Below, piece by piece: positions 44,431 through 53,818 of a DNA stretch of 64,000 nt (the first letter of the stretch is position 1; each line of letters starts with the position of its first letter). The translations under genes and the position numbers were made by a program. The stretch is from NCBI RefSeq assembly GCF_023502345.1, contig NZ_JAMFLX010000006.1, positions 62,001-126,000 of the forward strand, read 5' to 3'. The DNA is from Parendozoicomonas callyspongiae (GTDB taxonomy: Bacteria > Pseudomonadota > Gammaproteobacteria > Pseudomonadales > Endozoicomonadaceae). The notes beneath the pieces are model-generated. The model made no database searches, was not told the origin of the DNA, and was given only the letters and a program-made list of their open reading frames with translations.

Positions 44431-45906
44431 GTGGATTCCACCACAGTGCACACCGCGCCTAAGAGAAAGGCATTCAAAATGCCGACGGTATACACAATAC
44501 TGTTCGCCATTATCGCTTTCGTGGCCCTATTAACCTGGATACTGCCAGCCGGGCGATATGACTATGTCACGGCAGATACCGGAGAGGTCATCACTGCGGC
44601 TCAATCGCTTGATTATGATGGTGGTGAACGTCTCCTTCCTATTCCCGGTACCTTTACTGAGCTGGAAAGCTCACCCCAGGGGATAACAGATGTTCTTATG
44701 GCTCCTATCCAGGGTTTCCATAATGCGACAGATGTTGCCCTGTTTGTGCTGGTTATTGGTGGTTTCCTTGGTGTAGTCATGCACTCCGGTGCCCTTGATG
44801 CTGGTGTGGCTTCCGTTGTTAAGCGCTTTAAGGGACGGGAGCAGATAATGATCCCGATTCTGATGGTGCTGTTTGGTATCGGCGGTTCAACCTATGGTAT
44901 GGCGGAAGAAACTGTTGCCTTCTGGGCCTTGATACTTCCGGTAATGTCAGCTGCTGGTTATGACCGGATGGTGACTGCGGGTGTGATCCTGCTGGGTTCC
45001 GGTATTGGTGTTCTAAGCTCAACTGTTAACCCGTTTGCAACAGGTATCGCTTCCGGTTTTGCCGGCTTGCAAATTGGCGATGGCATTGGCCTGCGCGCAC
45101 TGATGTTTGTGATTCTCGAAGGTGCCGCCATTTTCTATGTTATGCGTTATGCGGCCAAGGTTAAGGCTGATTCCGGCAGCTCTGTACTGGCTGATATTGA
45201 GTTCAATGATGAATTCAGCCGTGAAGCCAAAGTTGAAGAGTTCACGGTTGCCAGAAAGCTGACCATGGGCGTCTTCTTTGCTTCGTTTGTGATCATGATT
45301 TTTGGTGTGATGCCTCTGGAAGATATGGGTATCACAGCTGTTCCCACTTTGTGGTGGTGGTTTGATGAACTTTCCACCCTGTTCCTGACCGCTGCGATTA
45401 TTATTGCCCTGATCAACCGTATGCCTGAAGGCGAGTTTATCAAGAGCTTCCTGGACGGTGCCCGCGATCTGATTGGTGTTGCCCTGGTAGTGGCTGTTGC
45501 CCGTGGTATTTATGTGGTTATGGATAACGGCATGATTATCGACAGCATCCTGAACTGGGGTGAAGGTATGGTGACTGGTGTTGAGTCCAGCGGTATTTTC
45601 GCAGTTGTGACTTACCTGGTACATATTGTTCTGTCTTTCTTTATTCCGTCAACTTCCGGTCTGGCCACTGTGTCCATGCCACTGTTTGGTCCACTGGGTG
45701 ATTTTGCCCATGTTAGCCGTGATGTGATTATTACTGCCTACCAGTCCGCTTCCGGCTGGATCAATATCTTTGCTCCTACTGCTGGCCATCTGGTCGCAGG
45801 TCTGGCCCTTGCCCGTATTCCTTATGATCGCTTCCTGAAGTGGGTTATGCCCTTCCTGATTGCCGTTCTGGTAATAACCATGGCGATTTTGTTCGTCGCA
45901 GCCTGA
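44431..45906 (+). CDS. YfcC-family amino acid/dicarboxylate carrier
   Basis: 491 residues with about 12 membrane segments; starts at GTG 44431 with GGGGG upstream. It matches the YfcC/DcuC-like (C4-dicarboxylate anaerobic carrier-related) family: TWILPAGRYDYV near the N-terminus, PIQGFHNATDVALFVLVIGGFLGV, GGSTYGMAEETVAFWAL and FFIPSTSGLATVSMPLFGPLGD. Related proteins are annotated as basic amino-acid antiporters, but the substrate is unproven. It could export or exchange products of amino-acid fermentation (inference). A terminator follows. Confidence 0.85.
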   Translation: MDSTTVHTAPKRKAFKMPTVYTILFAIIAFVALLTWILPAGRYDYVTADTGEVITAAQSLDYDGGERLLPIPGTFTELESSPQGITDVLMAPIQGFHNATDVALFVLVIGGFLGVVMHSGALDAGVASVVKRFKGREQIMIPILMVLFGIGGSTYGMAEETVAFWALILPVMSAAGYDRMVTAGVILLGSGIGVLSSTVNPFATGIASGFAGLQIGDGIGLRALMFVILEGAAIFYVMRYAAKVKADSGSSVLADIEFNDEFSREAKVEEFTVARKLTMGVFFASFVIMIFGVMPLEDMGITAVPTLWWWFDELSTLFLTAAIIIALINRMPEGEFIKSFLDGARDLIGVALVVAVARGIYVVMDNGMIIDSILNWGEGMVTGVESSGIFAVVTYLVHIVLSFFIPSTSGLATVSMPLFGPLGDFAHVSRDVIITAYQSASGWINIFAPTAGHLVAGLALARIPYDRFLKWVMPFLIAVLVITMAILFVAA

Positions 45907-45927
45907 TCTAACAGGCAGAACCCCCAG

Positions 45928-45966
45928 GCCCCTTGTCCGACAAACCGGGCAGGGGGCTTTTTTATT
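45928..45966 (+). terminator. Terminator after the YfcC-type gene
   Basis: GCCCCTTGTCCG and CGGGCAGGGGGC form an imperfect GC-rich stem, followed by TTTTTTATTT, 21 nt after the stop. Confidence 0.8.
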
Positions 45967-46105
45967 TGAAAATCATGATGTTAAAGCAAGGCTGATCAGG
46001 GAGGATTGTGGGCATGTTAGTCCTGCTAACAGTCGTGTCAGGGAAAAGTGTCAGCCTATCTGTCACTGTCTGTTACCAGGAATAACTCGTAATGGATTAC
46101 ACGTA

Positions 46106-48622
46106 ATGGAAACTCTTGACTGCTATATTGCCCGGATTCGGGAAGGGATGACCTGCTTTCATCAATATGTAAAGGAAGCCTGCCTTTGGTGCTGGCGGCA
46201 GGTTTTCAGATGTGAGCCAAGTAAAGAGCAACTTGTTGCTCCTCAGGTGCATAAGTGTGCGGTAGAGCATAAAGCACTGGAAGAGCGTGAGCCTGTTGTG
46301 GTGACAGCTTCTCCCGAGGTAAAGCTTGACCCAAGCCCCGCTAAGTTATTAGTTCCTGAGTCCGGGCAAGAATCCGAAAGTCAGGCTGAACAACACGATG
46401 ACCCGCAGACTGTTGCAGATCCGTGGGAGCTATCAGATAGCGATTTGGATTGTTATCTGCAGGGATGTGAAGACAATGATCTCACTTCACTTATAAAAGG
46501 AAAAAGCTGGCCCTTTCCTTCTGATAAGGCTGCGGAAATTTTTTACGCGGAGGTGTTACAACGTCTTACGATGTTGCGTATTTCTGGTGTACAGGGGCCA
46601 AGCTTGAAGTGGCTGGAGACTGCGCTCAAACCTCTGTATGACAACGGTTATCATAATGATCAGCTTGCTGTTCAAGCTTTGGACTACATGCTGATGGCCT
46701 GTGAGAGAGAAGCAAAAAAAATTGGCTTGGATAGTTTGGTTTGGCTATTTGCGGCATTAGCCAAATATGTTGGTATCCAGCTTTCACAGGTCAACACCTT
46801 GGCTATGGCTGTCAATGGTATTTTGAATTCTCGAACAACGCTTAAGTCTGCCCAGCTCTCTGCCCTGATTCCCCTTCTTAATTATTTTTGTGCCTGTCAT
46901 TCCCATGATTCCAAGAGTATCGACAGTACACTTCTTAATAACCTTATGGACAGGGTTGAGGCTTTGGCCACACAAGGGTGTAAAGAGCAACTTTCTGACA
47001 GTGATAAAAAACTGTGGCATCAGACTTGCCTTTATCAACAGGTGGTACTTGGAAGAACGAATAAGGAAGTACAAAGTCAAAGAAAAATTAAAAAGCAAAT
47101 TTTTGAGCTAGAGAAAGAAGAGCTTGAGCAGGAGGGAGAAAGAAATACCTATCGGCCCTTTGATATTCCAATGTCACCATTTTATCAGTTGACTGTGATT
47201 CGACAGGCAGACAGAAAGAGTGAACTGCAGCATCGGGTACGTCAAGCAATCATTGGTAAGTTCAGGCGTTCAAAGGAATCTACGCCGGATCATTCCGATA
47301 TTGACAATTCGTCTCCCAGGCACACCCGCAAGCGCAGGGTTAGGAAACCCCAGTGTTCAGCCGAAAGAGATAGCAGAGAGACATCCCCCTCTTCTTCGGA
47401 AGCGGAGTTACCACCGTTACCTTCCAAAAAGGACTTAAGGCCGTTGCAGCCATCCCAAAAGACTTTGGCCGCTTCTTTGACCACGGAGCAGATTCAAAGC
47501 CTGTGGCTTGTACCTTGTCCAGAAAAACTATCCACCTCTTTGCGGGTTTTGAGTGATGAACAGTTGGCTGTTATGGGGCGTGTATGTGATCGCCAGTATT
47601 CCCTGGCCAATATTCAACTCTTTTATCAGGAGGTTGAACAGCGCTTAAGAAATGGTTCATTTGAGACTCTGAACAGTCTGGAAAGTATTTTGCAGCCCAT
47701 GCACCGATATCAGGTTTATAACGATAAGTTTATTGAAAGGATTCTCAATAAAGCCAGGAGAATTCTTGAGAGTGATCGTAGGTGTGAGAATATTAATCCC
47801 AATGAGCTGTCATTCCTGTTTACCCGTCTGGTAGATCTCAGTGTTCATAGCAGAAACATGGCCCTGTTACTGAGCAAGTACTTGTGCACCATAGAGCCAA
47901 AGGTTGACCAGGTTTCATTTTCACAAATGCTCTACGTAGCCCGGGCTGCCTGTATGCTTCATGCCGTCTATCGGGAGAGAGGGGAGACCGACAGAGCGGA
48001 CCAGGTTGCCAGATCTCTCGGTATTCTTATGGACAAAGTGCGTAATAAACAAGGGTGGAGAACATACCCTTTAGATGATATCAAGCTAGATATGCTTTAC
48101 CGAATCAGCCAGTACCGCCTCCATGTTCTCCATGACTCCGTCGAAGGGCGAGAGCTTGGCAAAGCCACTGATAGTCCACCCACGACAAGCGACTTTCAGC
48201 GAAAAGTTGGAACGGCTCTCACGCAGTTACCGTATAACCTGAAACTGCATGAAGAACACCAGTTAGAAAAGAGTGGGCTGGTCGTCGATTTTTTTGTTGA
48301 ACCGAATTATGTACTTGAAGTCGATGGCGCCCAATACCATCAATGTCGTCATCTGAACATACCTGGGTCTTCTGAATCCAGTGACCGTGAAGGTGGATCT
48401 TCATCTGAAGAAGAGACATCTGGCTATAGTAGTGGTTCATCATCAGGTTCTGGAAGGCAACGGAAAATTGAGCCAGCCAGAGATAATGGCAAAACTACTG
48501 CCCGGCGCATGCTCCTACGAGCAGCAGGATATAATGTATTTAATATTCGCAGTGGCAATCGGGAAACAATAGATGCTGTTGGGCAAAGAATCCTTAGTTT
48601 GACTCCAGGGTGGAAGGCCTAA
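46106..48622 (+). CDS. RAP-domain protein (eukaryotic-organelle type)
   Basis: 838 residues. The C-terminus matches a RAP domain, an endonuclease-like fold: VVDFFVEPNYVLEVDGAQYH (Asp728, Glu738, Asp740) and, after a Ser/Glu/Gly-rich insertion (about residues 755-780), TTARRMLLRAAGYNVFNI. Upstream are two helical-repeat regions (about residues 110-330 and 465-690), separated by a charged, disordered segment (KFRRSKESTPDHSDI; RKRRVRKPQC). Helical repeats plus RAP is the layout of FASTK/OPR proteins that process RNA in mitochondria and chloroplasts. A bacterial copy may act on host-organelle or bacterial RNA (inference). No signal peptide was seen. It is monocistronic. Confidence 0.75.
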   Translation: METLDCYIARIREGMTCFHQYVKEACLWCWRQVFRCEPSKEQLVAPQVHKCAVEHKALEEREPVVVTASPEVKLDPSPAKLLVPESGQESESQAEQHDDPQTVADPWELSDSDLDCYLQGCEDNDLTSLIKGKSWPFPSDKAAEIFYAEVLQRLTMLRISGVQGPSLKWLETALKPLYDNGYHNDQLAVQALDYMLMACEREAKKIGLDSLVWLFAALAKYVGIQLSQVNTLAMAVNGILNSRTTLKSAQLSALIPLLNYFCACHSHDSKSIDSTLLNNLMDRVEALATQGCKEQLSDSDKKLWHQTCLYQQVVLGRTNKEVQSQRKIKKQIFELEKEELEQEGERNTYRPFDIPMSPFYQLTVIRQADRKSELQHRVRQAIIGKFRRSKESTPDHSDIDNSSPRHTRKRRVRKPQCSAERDSRETSPSSSEAELPPLPSKKDLRPLQPSQKTLAASLTTEQIQSLWLVPCPEKLSTSLRVLSDEQLAVMGRVCDRQYSLANIQLFYQEVEQRLRNGSFETLNSLESILQPMHRYQVYNDKFIERILNKARRILESDRRCENINPNELSFLFTRLVDLSVHSRNMALLLSKYLCTIEPKVDQVSFSQMLYVARAACMLHAVYRERGETDRADQVARSLGILMDKVRNKQGWRTYPLDDIKLDMLYRISQYRLHVLHDSVEGRELGKATDSPPTTSDFQRKVGTALTQLPYNLKLHEEHQLEKSGLVVDFFVEPNYVLEVDGAQYHQCRHLNIPGSSESSDREGGSSSEEETSGYSSGSSSGSGRQRKIEPARDNGKTTARRMLLRAAGYNVFNIRSGNRETIDAVGQRILSLTPGWKA

Positions 48623-48766
48623 GATCGTAATATTAAAAAGGCCATCAAGTGGAGCTGGCCGATAATTGACTTGGTTTTTTCTAAGTACAGGCACTTAGGT
48701 TCCACAATTCTTTGCAGCAGGAGTACAATAACCCACTTATTGTTTTGCCTGCCTGAGGAAGTGCAG

Positions 48767-49222
48767 ATGTACCATGGTAGTTGTCTGTGTAAAGCCGTGC
48801 AGTTTGGTATTGATGGGGATATCAAATCTGTCACACACTGCCACTGTAAAATGTGTCAGAAATCCCATGCCTCAGCTTATGCAACCTATGCAGCTACTCC
48901 TAAAGAGAACTTTAAACTGACCGGTGAAGAAAACCTCGCGTGTTATGAGTCCTCTCCGGGTGTGAAGAGAACCTTCTGCAAACACTGCGGCTCACAAATT
49001 CAGTGGATTGATAACAACCGCTGGAGTAAAGAGTGGGCAACCTTCTCTCTGGCTCTTCTTGATGCTGACATTGATCCCCGAAAACAGCAGCATATTTATC
49101 TGGCATCAAAAGTGCCCTGGCTGAAGCTCTGTGATCACTTTCCTAAGCACCTTGAAGCTTCTATGTCTGCTGAAGCGTCGGTACCTTCTCCAGTACCTCC
49201 GGCGGAATCTCTTCAAGACTGA
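48767..49222 (+). CDS. GFA-family (glutathione-dependent formaldehyde-activating-like) protein
   Basis: 151 residues from the ATG at 48767, preceded by GAGGAAG; an open frame upstream has no ribosome site. Zinc-binding cysteines characteristic of the GFA fold are present: GSCLCKAV, CHCKMCQKSH and FCKHCGSQIQW. Family members bind zinc; a few act on glutathione adducts, most are uncharacterised. The last 20 residues are Pro/Ser-rich. It overlaps a small antisense frame and ends just before a hairpin. Confidence 0.88.
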   Translation: MYHGSCLCKAVQFGIDGDIKSVTHCHCKMCQKSHASAYATYAATPKENFKLTGEENLACYESSPGVKRTFCKHCGSQIQWIDNNRWSKEWATFSLALLDADIDPRKQQHIYLASKVPWLKLCDHFPKHLEASMSAEASVPSPVPPAESLQD

Positions 49223-49382
49223 CAAAGACTATAAACCCGCGTTGTAACTGCGACGCGGGTTTATGTTGTCTGTCCTGGGATATCCAGCGTCCTCCCCAGG
49301 TATTCCCGGCTTTATATTCAGGCACATCAGTACCTTCGGGAACATATTGATCCGTCACCATAGGACTAATCACTTGTTTCAT
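49161..49382 (-). CDS. Possible 73-residue protein overlapping the GFA gene end
   Basis: Opposite strand to the GFA gene. The ATG at 49382 is preceded by GGAGAGATCGTA, a good ribosome site. The product begins MKQVISPMVTDQYVPEGTD and contains GNTWGGRW. Its 3' half runs through the GFA terminator hairpin and into the GFA coding region, so the genuine gene may be shorter, frameshifted or absent. No family is recognised. Confidence 0.35.
   Translation of the reverse strand: MKQVISPMVTDQYVPEGTDVPEYKAGNTWGGRWISQDRQHKPASQLQRGFIVFVSLEEIPPEVLEKVPTLQQT
49233..49264 (+). terminator. Terminator after the GFA gene
   Basis: AAACCCGCG and CGCGGGTTT pair perfectly around a 12-nt loop, 10 nt after the GFA stop. 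The T-run is short. Confidence 0.65.
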
Positions 49383-49506
49383 TACGATCTCTCCAGCCCA
49401 AAACGGGAACAACCAAAGGCTGGTTATCGACCTGAAACTCCTCGTTAACAAGAAGTGATTGATCAAGATATTGATTGAACTGACTTAAACTGTTAGCAAT
49501 TTTTAG

Positions 49507-51609
49507 TTATCCCAGCTGTCCGATAATTTCGATCCGGTATTCATCAGGGATTTCAGTCAGCCCCAGAACTGTTAATTCCCGGACTGCAGACAGTCGAGCG
49601 AAGCGAGACAGCATTGGGCGAAGCTGCGGAGTAACCAGAAGTATTGCGGGAATATTGAGGTTGTTGGAACGATCTAACACGACCGGAAGATTCTGCTGCA
49701 GTTTGACTGTAAGGTTGGGCTCAACAGGAAAAGCATCTTCGCTGTAGCTGCCGGTCTGCCGGGCCTGCTCAGAAGATTGAAGAAGGATTTTCTCCAGTTC
49801 CGATGACAGGGTAAAAACCTTGAGCAGGAAAGGATCATCCGGTTTTTGCCTGGACGTTAAAGGGGCCAGTATCTGATAGCGCAGGGCGATTCGAACATGC
49901 TCTGCCATCTGGATAGATGAAGGCTGGGTCTGGGGCTGAAAATCCAGCAGACGGGTGACAATCGTTTTTCTGTCAGAAAGAGGAACCTGGTCCTTAAGTA
50001 ACTGCTGACAGACTTTCATCAACTGCCCCAGTGACAGCTTATCGGGAACCAGTTCATCACACAGGCGGGCTGACTCCGGCCTCAGTTGTTCGAGCCATTG
50101 GCGGGTTTCATCGTAACCAAAGAGTTCGCTGGCCTGATCCTTCATGATCCGACCCAGGTGCGTGGTAATGATGGTGACAGGATCAACCACTGTGTAGCCG
50201 AGACGTGTGGCATGATCTCGTTCGTTGTCGTCTATCCAGTAGGCTTTCAGTCTATATGCTGGTTCCAGTGTTTCTGTGCCGGAGATCTCACGAAGGTTGT
50301 TATCTGTTTTGATGGCCAGAGACTTTCCCATCTGGATCTGGAAACCTTCCCGGTCAACACTCTGCAGGGTCACCATATAGGCTTCAGGATCAAGGTTCAT
50401 ATTGTCCCGAATATGAACGGCTGGCAGAAGGAATCCCAGTTCCTGTGACAGTTCTTTTCTGGTTTCCCGAATCCGGCGTGTGAGCTCGCCTCCTGAACTT
50501 TCATCAACAAGGGGAATAAGGCGATAGCCGATTTCCAGTCCAATAGGGTCAACGGCAGGCAGGTCATGCCAGGCGAGTGTCGTAGGTTGAACTGGTTCCT
50601 GTTCTGCGGGTTGTTCCAGCTGTTTCTGTTTAGCCTGGGACATTGAGAAAAGAGCCATACCTAATATCAGGGTGCCAATGCCCGCAAAGGCCAGATGCGG
50701 CATGCCCGGAACCAGCCCGATAGCAATCAACAAGCCTGCTGTCACCAGAATTGTTTTGGGGTAGGCCAGAAGTTCTGCCCGGATCTGGTGCTGCATATCA
50801 TGCATCCCGGAAACCCGGGTCACGATAATGGCTGCCGTTGTTGATAGTAATAAGGCAGGAATCTGGGCAACCAGTCCATCACCAATAGTTAGCAGAGAAT
50901 AAGTATGGAACGCTGCAGAAGCGGGCATATCATGCTGCAGAATGCCAACACCCAGGCCGCCAAGAAGGTTGATTGTCAGTATTAACAGGCCGGCAACAGC
51001 ATCACCGCGGACAAACTTGCTGGCGCCATCCATTGCCCCGTAAAAGTCAGCCTCCTGACCAACCTCTCTGCGTCGCTCCCTGGCTTCATCCTGGTTAACA
51101 AGACCGGCATTGAGGTCGGCATCAATAGCCATCTGTTTTCCTGGCATGGCATCCAGGGTAAAGCGGGCGGTAACTTCAGATATTCTTGTACAGCCTTTGG
51201 TAATCACCACGAAGTTCACAATGATCAGGATGATAAACACCACCAGACCGACGATATAATCACCGGCAATCACCACTTCACCAAAGGATTCGATGACCTT
51301 GCCTGCAGCCGCACCTCCGTTATGACCCTGCAGCAGAACAATACGGGTTGAAGCAATATTCAGTGCCAGCCGCAGAAGTGTTGAGATCAGAAGAAGGGTT
51401 GGAAAAACTGTGAATTCCAAAGGCTTTTTTATATAGATGGCCTGCAGTAATAGCACCAGGGACAGAGCGATATTAAAGGTGAACAGAACATCCAGAAAAA
51501 ACGGTGGAATCCTGAGAATAATCATGGCCAGTGCCACTAAAAGCAGCAAAGGTGGTGCCAGATAGTTTGATAGCGCTGTTCGCAGTGTCTGTGTTGCTTG
51601 ATCTGCCAT
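49507..51609 (-). CDS. flhA: Flagellar export gate protein FlhA (lateral-type cluster)
   Basis: 700 residues, the usual FlhA length. The N-terminal half has about eight membrane segments and the conserved FHIPEP-region sequence TVFPTLLLISTLLRLALNIASTR; the loop with TLDAMPGKQMAIDADLNAG is intact. The C-terminal half is the cytoplasmic domain that binds export chaperones. FlhA is the main component of the type III export gate in the basal body. It ends the leftward operon fliM-N-P-Q-R-flhB-flhA and overlaps flhB by 1 nt (TAATG). Confidence 0.96.
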   Translation of the reverse strand: MADQATQTLRTALSNYLAPPLLLLVALAMIILRIPPFFLDVLFTFNIALSLVLLLQAIYIKKPLEFTVFPTLLLISTLLRLALNIASTRIVLLQGHNGGAAAGKVIESFGEVVIAGDYIVGLVVFIILIIVNFVVITKGCTRISEVTARFTLDAMPGKQMAIDADLNAGLVNQDEARERRREVGQEADFYGAMDGASKFVRGDAVAGLLILTINLLGGLGVGILQHDMPASAAFHTYSLLTIGDGLVAQIPALLLSTTAAIIVTRVSGMHDMQHQIRAELLAYPKTILVTAGLLIAIGLVPGMPHLAFAGIGTLILGMALFSMSQAKQKQLEQPAEQEPVQPTTLAWHDLPAVDPIGLEIGYRLIPLVDESSGGELTRRIRETRKELSQELGFLLPAVHIRDNMNLDPEAYMVTLQSVDREGFQIQMGKSLAIKTDNNLREISGTETLEPAYRLKAYWIDDNERDHATRLGYTVVDPVTIITTHLGRIMKDQASELFGYDETRQWLEQLRPESARLCDELVPDKLSLGQLMKVCQQLLKDQVPLSDRKTIVTRLLDFQPQTQPSSIQMAEHVRIALRYQILAPLTSRQKPDDPFLLKVFTLSSELEKILLQSSEQARQTGSYSEDAFPVEPNLTVKLQQNLPVVLDRSNNLNIPAILLVTPQLRPMLSRFARLSAVRELTVLGLTEIPDEYRIEIIGQLG

Positions 51610-52751
51610 TAATGCTGGTACTGAGTGGGGATGGGAATATCCTGCATTTCCGGCGGTTCACTCTGCTGACCGGCACGGTAACGATTCAGCAGGTAAACAT
51701 AGGCCATAACGCGGGCAACAGCAGTATAGAGTTCGGAAGGAATGGGCCTGTCAATTTCAACATGGTAATAAACTGCACGGGCAAGAGGAGGCTGGCAGAC
51801 AACAGGCCGGCCGGCTTTGCGGGCGATTTCAATAATTTTCTCAGCCAGAAGATCCGTTCCCTTGGCAACTACCACAGGAGCACTGTGCCTGCTGTCTCCT
51901 GACGAGTCATAACGAAGAGCCACGGCGAAATGATCCGGATTGGTGATAATAACATCGGCTTTGGGAACGTCCTGAAGCATACGGCGGTTGCTGAGTTCTT
52001 TCCGAACTTTTCTGATCCGCTCTTTGGTTTCGGGTGAGCCTTCCTCTTCTTTCTGCCCTTCACGCGCCTCCTGCTTGGTCATCATCAGCTGTTTGTTATG
52101 CCGGTAAATCTGCCAGGGAGCATCCAACAGCCCAATAACTAGAAAGCCCACCGAAAAAAGAACCATGGCTCTGGCAACCAGTGTTTGCAGCACTTCAGTT
52201 GCAGGCCTGAGCCCCTGCTGACCCGTTGCCATTATTTCGGGAAGTTCCCAGCTCAGAAACAGGTAAAGGATGCTGGCGAACACGATGGTTTTAAGAATGG
52301 CTTTCACCAGCTCTGCCAGTGTTTGAATGGAGAACAGCCGCTTGATTCCGGCAATGGGATTGAGTCTGTTCCATTTAGGCTGCGCGGCCTTAAAGCTCAT
52401 AATCAACCCACCGGTCATCAGGGAGCCAGCAATAGCAGCCACCGTCACGATGAACAGAAGCGGGATAGCAAAACCGGAAACCGCCAGTCCTGATGCCAGC
52501 AACCTGCTGAACAAGTAACCAGGATCGGTTGATTCGGTGTTATCAAAACTGAGAGTCAGCTGACACAGTTCAACCAGAGAGGAGGGAATTGCCGGTGTGA
52601 TCAACAAGAGAATCAGGCAGAACAGTAATAACTGGCAGGCCATTACCAGTTCTTTGGAACGGGGCACCTGTCCTTCGGCACGGGACTGGCGGATTTTTCG
52701 TTCGCCGGGTGGTTCCGTTGGCTCCTGGGCCGAGTCGTGTTCTCTGGACAT
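51609..52751 (-). CDS. flhB: Flagellar export switch protein FlhB with NPDH cleavage motif
   Basis: 380 residues: an N-terminal charged stretch (EPTEPPGERKIRQSRAEGQVPRSKEL), four membrane segments and a cytoplasmic domain. FlhB normally cleaves itself between Asn and Pro of NPTH to switch export from hook to filament proteins. Here the sequence is DVIITNPDHFAVALRY, so Thr is replaced by Asp. Asn, Pro and His are kept, and cleavage may still occur. The C-terminus ends QDIPIPTQYQH. It overlaps fliR and flhA by about 1 nt each. Confidence 0.95.
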   Translation of the reverse strand: MSREHDSAQEPTEPPGERKIRQSRAEGQVPRSKELVMACQLLLFCLILLLITPAIPSSLVELCQLTLSFDNTESTDPGYLFSRLLASGLAVSGFAIPLLFIVTVAAIAGSLMTGGLIMSFKAAQPKWNRLNPIAGIKRLFSIQTLAELVKAILKTIVFASILYLFLSWELPEIMATGQQGLRPATEVLQTLVARAMVLFSVGFLVIGLLDAPWQIYRHNKQLMMTKQEAREGQKEEEGSPETKERIRKVRKELSNRRMLQDVPKADVIITNPDHFAVALRYDSSGDSRHSAPVVVAKGTDLLAEKIIEIARKAGRPVVCQPPLARAVYYHVEIDRPIPSELYTAVARVMAYVYLLNRYRAGQQSEPPEMQDIPIPTQYQH

Positions 52752-53536
52752 CAGGTTTGTGCCAGCTGTCTGAGAAGCAAAATAGCTTCACGGGTAAAGC
52801 GACGGAATGGGGCTGAGAACTGTTCAAAGCTGAGACAGATAATCAACAGCCCTGATAAAAGAGAAAGCGGAAAGCCAAGGCTGAGAAGGTTTAGCTGCGG
52901 AGCGGCGCGGGACATAAATCCAAAAGAAATATTAATGATCAGTAGAGCGATCAAGGCAGGCATGGCCAATAAAAGAGCGGCAGAGAATATCCAGCCAGTA
53001 AAATGAAGTAATTGTTCAGCCGATTGCAGTACCTGGAAAAATGACCCAGGTTCTATGGTTTTGAAACTCTCCAGAACAATGGCAATAACCGTGGTATGGC
53101 CATCAACAAGAAAAAACATCAGCATGGCTGCCAGCTGGTAAATCTGGCTGACAACCGTCACGCTGATTCCTCCTGCAGGGTCATTCATCTGTGCCATGCC
53201 CAACCCCATCTGCAGGCCAATGGTATGACCAGCCATGGAGAACAGACTGAACCAGAGGGTTAAAACCATGCCGAACATTAGCCCGGTGAAAAACTCCCCC
53301 AGAGCTATCAGCATGCTGCTGGCAGACAATGCTGAAACTGTGAAACCTGGCGGAGGATTCCATGGCTGTGCCATCAAAACAGCCCCGGAGAAAACAGCTG
53401 TCATTAAAAGGCGTATGGACGTTGGGAGAAATGATCCCGTCACCGGAAACATCAGCATAAATCCGGAGATACGTGCAAAGGCCCAGACGAACGATGTAAT
53501 CCAGTATTCCAGTGCCTGTCCGGGAATATTCAGCAT
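52751..53536 (-). CDS. fliR: Flagellar export protein FliR
   Basis: 261 residues with about six membrane segments, normal for FliR. It includes SFVWAFARISGFMLMFPVTG near the N-terminus, GLQMGLGMAQMNDP in the middle and PALIALLIINISFGFMSRAAPQLN near the end, all typical of the family. FliR joins FliP and FliQ in the helical export gate. It lies between fliQ (13 nt) and flhB. Confidence 0.95.
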   Translation of the reverse strand: MLNIPGQALEYWITSFVWAFARISGFMLMFPVTGSFLPTSIRLLMTAVFSGAVLMAQPWNPPPGFTVSALSASSMLIALGEFFTGLMFGMVLTLWFSLFSMAGHTIGLQMGLGMAQMNDPAGGISVTVVSQIYQLAAMLMFFLVDGHTTVIAIVLESFKTIEPGSFFQVLQSAEQLLHFTGWIFSAALLLAMPALIALLIINISFGFMSRAAPQLNLLSLGFPLSLLSGLLIICLSFEQFSAPFRRFTREAILLLRQLAQT

Positions 53537-53549
53537 CAGGCTATGTCCA

Positions 53550-53816
53550 TCAGACTATGTCCGGCACAGCTTGATAAAGCCGAACAAAGAGATCACTCAG
53601 CTCCTGGATAAGCCAGTGACTGGCCAGGGCAATGGTCACAAGTGTTACCAGCAGGCGGGGAAGAAAGCTGAGGGTTTGTTCGGTGATCTGGGTCGCAGCC
53701 TGAAAGATGCTGATTATCAAACCGGTTATCAGACCGGGGAGAAGAAGCAGGGCTACGATCTTGGTAGCCAGAAACAGGGCATCCCTTAAAATGTCAGCAG
53801 CCAGATCCGGATTCAT
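53550..53816 (-). CDS. fliQ: Flagellar export protein FliQ
   Basis: 88 residues with two membrane helices. The signature LPGLITGLIISIFQAATQI-x-EQTLSFLPR is typical of FliQ. It is one of the small export-gate subunits. Two nucleotides separate it from fliP. Confidence 0.95.
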   Translation of the reverse strand: MNPDLAADILRDALFLATKIVALLLLPGLITGLIISIFQAATQITEQTLSFLPRLLVTLVTIALASHWLIQELSDLFVRLYQAVPDIV

Positions 53817-53818
53817 AA

